Shown in pieces: positions 5,883-6,957 of a stretch of 6,957 bases of DNA. Location of the stretch: the NCBI GenBank assembly GCA_019307545.1, contig JAFDJI010000188.1:1-6957 (forward strand), given 5' to 3'. Both the position numbers and the translations under genes were made by a program. Within the stretch, counting starts at the first letter, position 1, and each line of letters opens with the position of its first letter. A model generated the notes under the pieces. It ran no database searches. It was not told the origin of the DNA and was given only the letters and a program-made list of their open reading frames with translations. Origin of the DNA: Deltaproteobacteria bacterium. GTDB taxonomy: Bacteria; Myxococcota_A; UBA796; GCA-2862545.

Positions 5883-6054
5883 GTAGCTCTTCCTCGTCGA
5901 GCGGGACCACCCGGAGCACCGGGCCTTCGGGCCCGCCGATCTGTACCAGGGTTTCGGGGCCGCGACGCCCGAGCACCCGCCGAAACGCATGGGTGGCGGC
6001 CCAGGTTACCGCCAGGGCGATGCCCAACAACCTCAGGAACGCGCGTCGGGTCAT
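5857..6054 (-). CDS. Small protein with twin-arginine motif, function unknown (65 aa)
   Basis: A 65-residue protein. Its N-terminus, MTRRAFLRLLG, matches the Tat consensus (S/T-R-R-x-F-L-K), followed by a hydrophobic stretch at about 9-24. No clear AxA cleavage site follows, so it may be a membrane anchor with an exported tail instead of a cleaved signal. The rest (about 30-65) is short and polar, with Gly-Gly-Pro-Glu-Gly-Pro, a Val-Leu-Arg-Val-Val strand-like piece and an acidic Asp-Glu-Glu-Glu run. It has no cysteine and I recognise no domain. The ATG overlaps the amrS stop in an ATGA arrangement, implying translational coupling. Its last 26 bp overlap the Memo-AMMECR1 gene, and its acidic codons contain that gene's RBS. 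A longer open frame through this stretch runs antiphase within amrS and is not credible as coding. It could be a partner or substrate of the operon's enzymes, or the remnant of a larger Tat protein. I am fairly sure it is a gene; the role is open. Confidence 0.68.
   Translation of the reverse strand: MTRRAFLRLLGIALAVTWAATHAFRRVLGRRGPETLVQIGGPEGPVLRVVPLDEEELHEPSRFAG
5887..5895 (-). promoter_or_regulatory. Ribosome binding site that sets the start of the Memo-AMMECR1 lipoprotein
   Basis: GAGGAAGAG on the minus strand, with the GAGGA core 8 nt upstream of the ATG at 5882. It lies inside the 3' end of the small Tat gene (codons for Asp-Glu-Glu-Glu). It favours this ATG over the upstream in-frame GTG/ATG-type starts, and the protein begun here has a proper lipoprotein signal. 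Confidence 0.65.
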
Positions 6055-6957
6055 CCCCACACCCCCGCGACCGGCGTGCCGCAGTTCGGGCACGCCGCGC
6101 CAACCTTGCCGTTCTCTGCCGTGTCCACCACGACCTCGAACGCAGTGATCCGGAATCCCACCCGCCCGATGAGCAACTCCCCACACTGATGGCACCAGGT
6201 GTGCTCGGCCGGACTCCCCATGACGTTGCCCACGTACACGTAGTGCAACCCCGCCTCCACGGCGCGGTCCCGGGCCCTCTCCAGGGTGGACTGGGGGGTG
6301 CGGGGCAGGTTGCGGAGTTGGTAGTCGGGGTGGAAAGCGGTGAAGTGCAGGGGCACCTCCGGGCCCATCTCGTCGCGCACGAAGGCGATGACCCCATCCA
6401 CCAGGTCGTCGTGGTCGTTCACCGTAGGGATGAGCAGGTTGAGGACCTCCACCCACACCCCCTCCTCCCGGGCGATGCGGAGCGTGTTGAGCACGGGTTC
6501 CAGGGTGCCCTGGCAGTACTCCCGGTAGTGCTGGTCGGACATCGCCTTCAGGTCGATGATTGCGCCGTCCACCACCTTGCACAGCCTTCGGAAGGGCTCC
6601 GGATTGATGTACCCGGCGGTCACGAGCACGTTGCGAAGCCCCCGCTCGCGGCAGGCCACCGAGGCGTCGTAGGTGTACTCGTAGTAGACCAGCGGCTCGG
6701 TGTAGGTGTACGCGACCGCCTTGCAGCCGCTTCGGGCCGCCAGTCGCGCCACCTCTTCGGGCGGAAGCTCGTGGGCCGGCACCTCGTCTGGGTTCGCCTG
6801 GGAGATTTCCCAGTTCTGGCAGTGGTTGCAGTGGAGGTTGCACCCCACGGTGGCGAGGGAGAAGATCGGCTGCCCCGGGAGGAAGTGGAACAGCGGCTTC
6901 TTCTCCATGGGGTCGACATGCACGGTGACCGGGTAGCCGTAGGTCACCGCGACCAGC
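6051..6957 (-). CDS. amrS: AmmeMemoRadiSam system radical SAM enzyme (5' part outside window)
   Basis: About 300 C-terminal residues are visible. The frame is open to the right edge (Leu-Val-Ala precede the GTG at 6947), and the following YGYPVTVHVDPMEKKPL segment lies inside the family's core, so that GTG is not the real start; an N-terminal stretch of some tens of residues is missing. The radical SAM motif CNLHCNHC (CX3CX2C, codons about 6842-6819) should bind the [4Fe-4S] cluster that cleaves S-adenosylmethionine; the family tyrosine/tryptophan-type context CQNWEISQ follows. Family landmarks downstream are AYTYTEPLVYYEY, DLKAMSD, EPVLNTL and HFTAFHPDY. The C-terminus has CHQC and CPNC pairs about 35 residues apart, a zinc-ribbon or rubredoxin-like pair, ending GTPVAGVWG as is usual. 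The enzyme should be cytoplasmic. Its substrate is not established for the family. It is the first visible gene of the operon and its stop overlaps the start of the small Tat gene by ATGA. Confidence 0.95.
   Translation of the reverse strand, partial: LVAVTYGYPVTVHVDPMEKKPLFHFLPGQPIFSLATVGCNLHCNHCQNWEISQANPDEVPAHELPPEEVARLAARSGCKAVAYTYTEPLVYYEYTYDASVACRERGLRNVLVTAGYINPEPFRRLCKVVDGAIIDLKAMSDQHYREYCQGTLEPVLNTLRIAREEGVWVEVLNLLIPTVNDHDDLVDGVIAFVRDEMGPEVPLHFTAFHPDYQLRNLPRTPQSTLERARDRAVEAGLHYVYVGNVMGSPAEHTWCHQCGELLIGRVGFRITAFEVVVDTAENGKVGAACPNCGTPVAGVWG

Noticed and set aside
4260..5990. Longer N-terminus for the Memo-AMMECR1 protein (start at 5990)
   Set aside because: The extra 36 residues are Arg/Ser/Pro-rich and read antiphase through the small Tat gene. 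The ATG at 5882 has a good RBS and begins a proper lipoprotein signal.
6051..6947. GTG at 6947 as the start of the radical SAM gene
   Set aside because: The frame continues to the window edge and the sequence at that GTG is already within the conserved family core, so the real start is outside the window.

Overview
The window is a GC-rich bacterial segment (roughly two thirds G+C by eye). All supported genes lie on the minus strand, so transcription runs from right to left. Many long open frames on the plus strand are antisense shadows caused by the high GC. A Tat-type N-terminus, a lipobox lipoprotein and a membrane protein with an FMN-binding domain and iron-sulfur motifs suggest a diderm bacterium with anaerobic or respiratory redox chemistry. 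A Desulfobacterota-like lineage is plausible, but nothing here fixes the taxon.

Right to left, the layout is as follows. (1) 6957-6051: the radical SAM enzyme of the AmmeMemoRadiSam system (amrS), with its 5' end outside the window. (2) 6054-5857: a 65-residue protein with a twin-arginine motif, joined to amrS by an ATGA overlap. (3) 5882-4260: a lipoprotein that fuses a Memo domain (AmrB) to an AMMECR1 domain (AmrA), overlapping the small gene by 26 bp. (4) 4256-435: a 1273-residue membrane protein that starts 3 bp after the lipoprotein stop. It combines a membrane-embedded spermidine-synthase-like module, a second membrane block, an extracytoplasmic FMN-binding domain of the NosR/NqrC/RnfG type, and a NosR/NapH-like iron-sulfur membrane module. 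(5) A 188-bp gap (434-247) with no convincing gene. (6) 246-1: the start of an excisionase/MerR-like helix-turn-helix protein that runs off the left edge.

Genes 1 to 4 are translationally coupled or nearly so and look like one operon. All three hallmark domains of the conserved but poorly understood AmmeMemoRadiSam set are present. Here Memo and AMMECR1 are fused and carry an export signal, so they should act outside the cytoplasmic membrane, while the radical SAM enzyme should be cytoplasmic. The next gene supplies a membrane electron-transfer protein whose FMN domain would face the same compartment as the lipoprotein. My inference is that this is an envelope-associated variant of AmmeMemoRadiSam linked to a flavin/iron-sulfur electron path, with the small Tat-type protein as a partner or substrate. 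The synthase-like domain has lost residues expected for polyamine synthesis and may bind a ligand or be structural.
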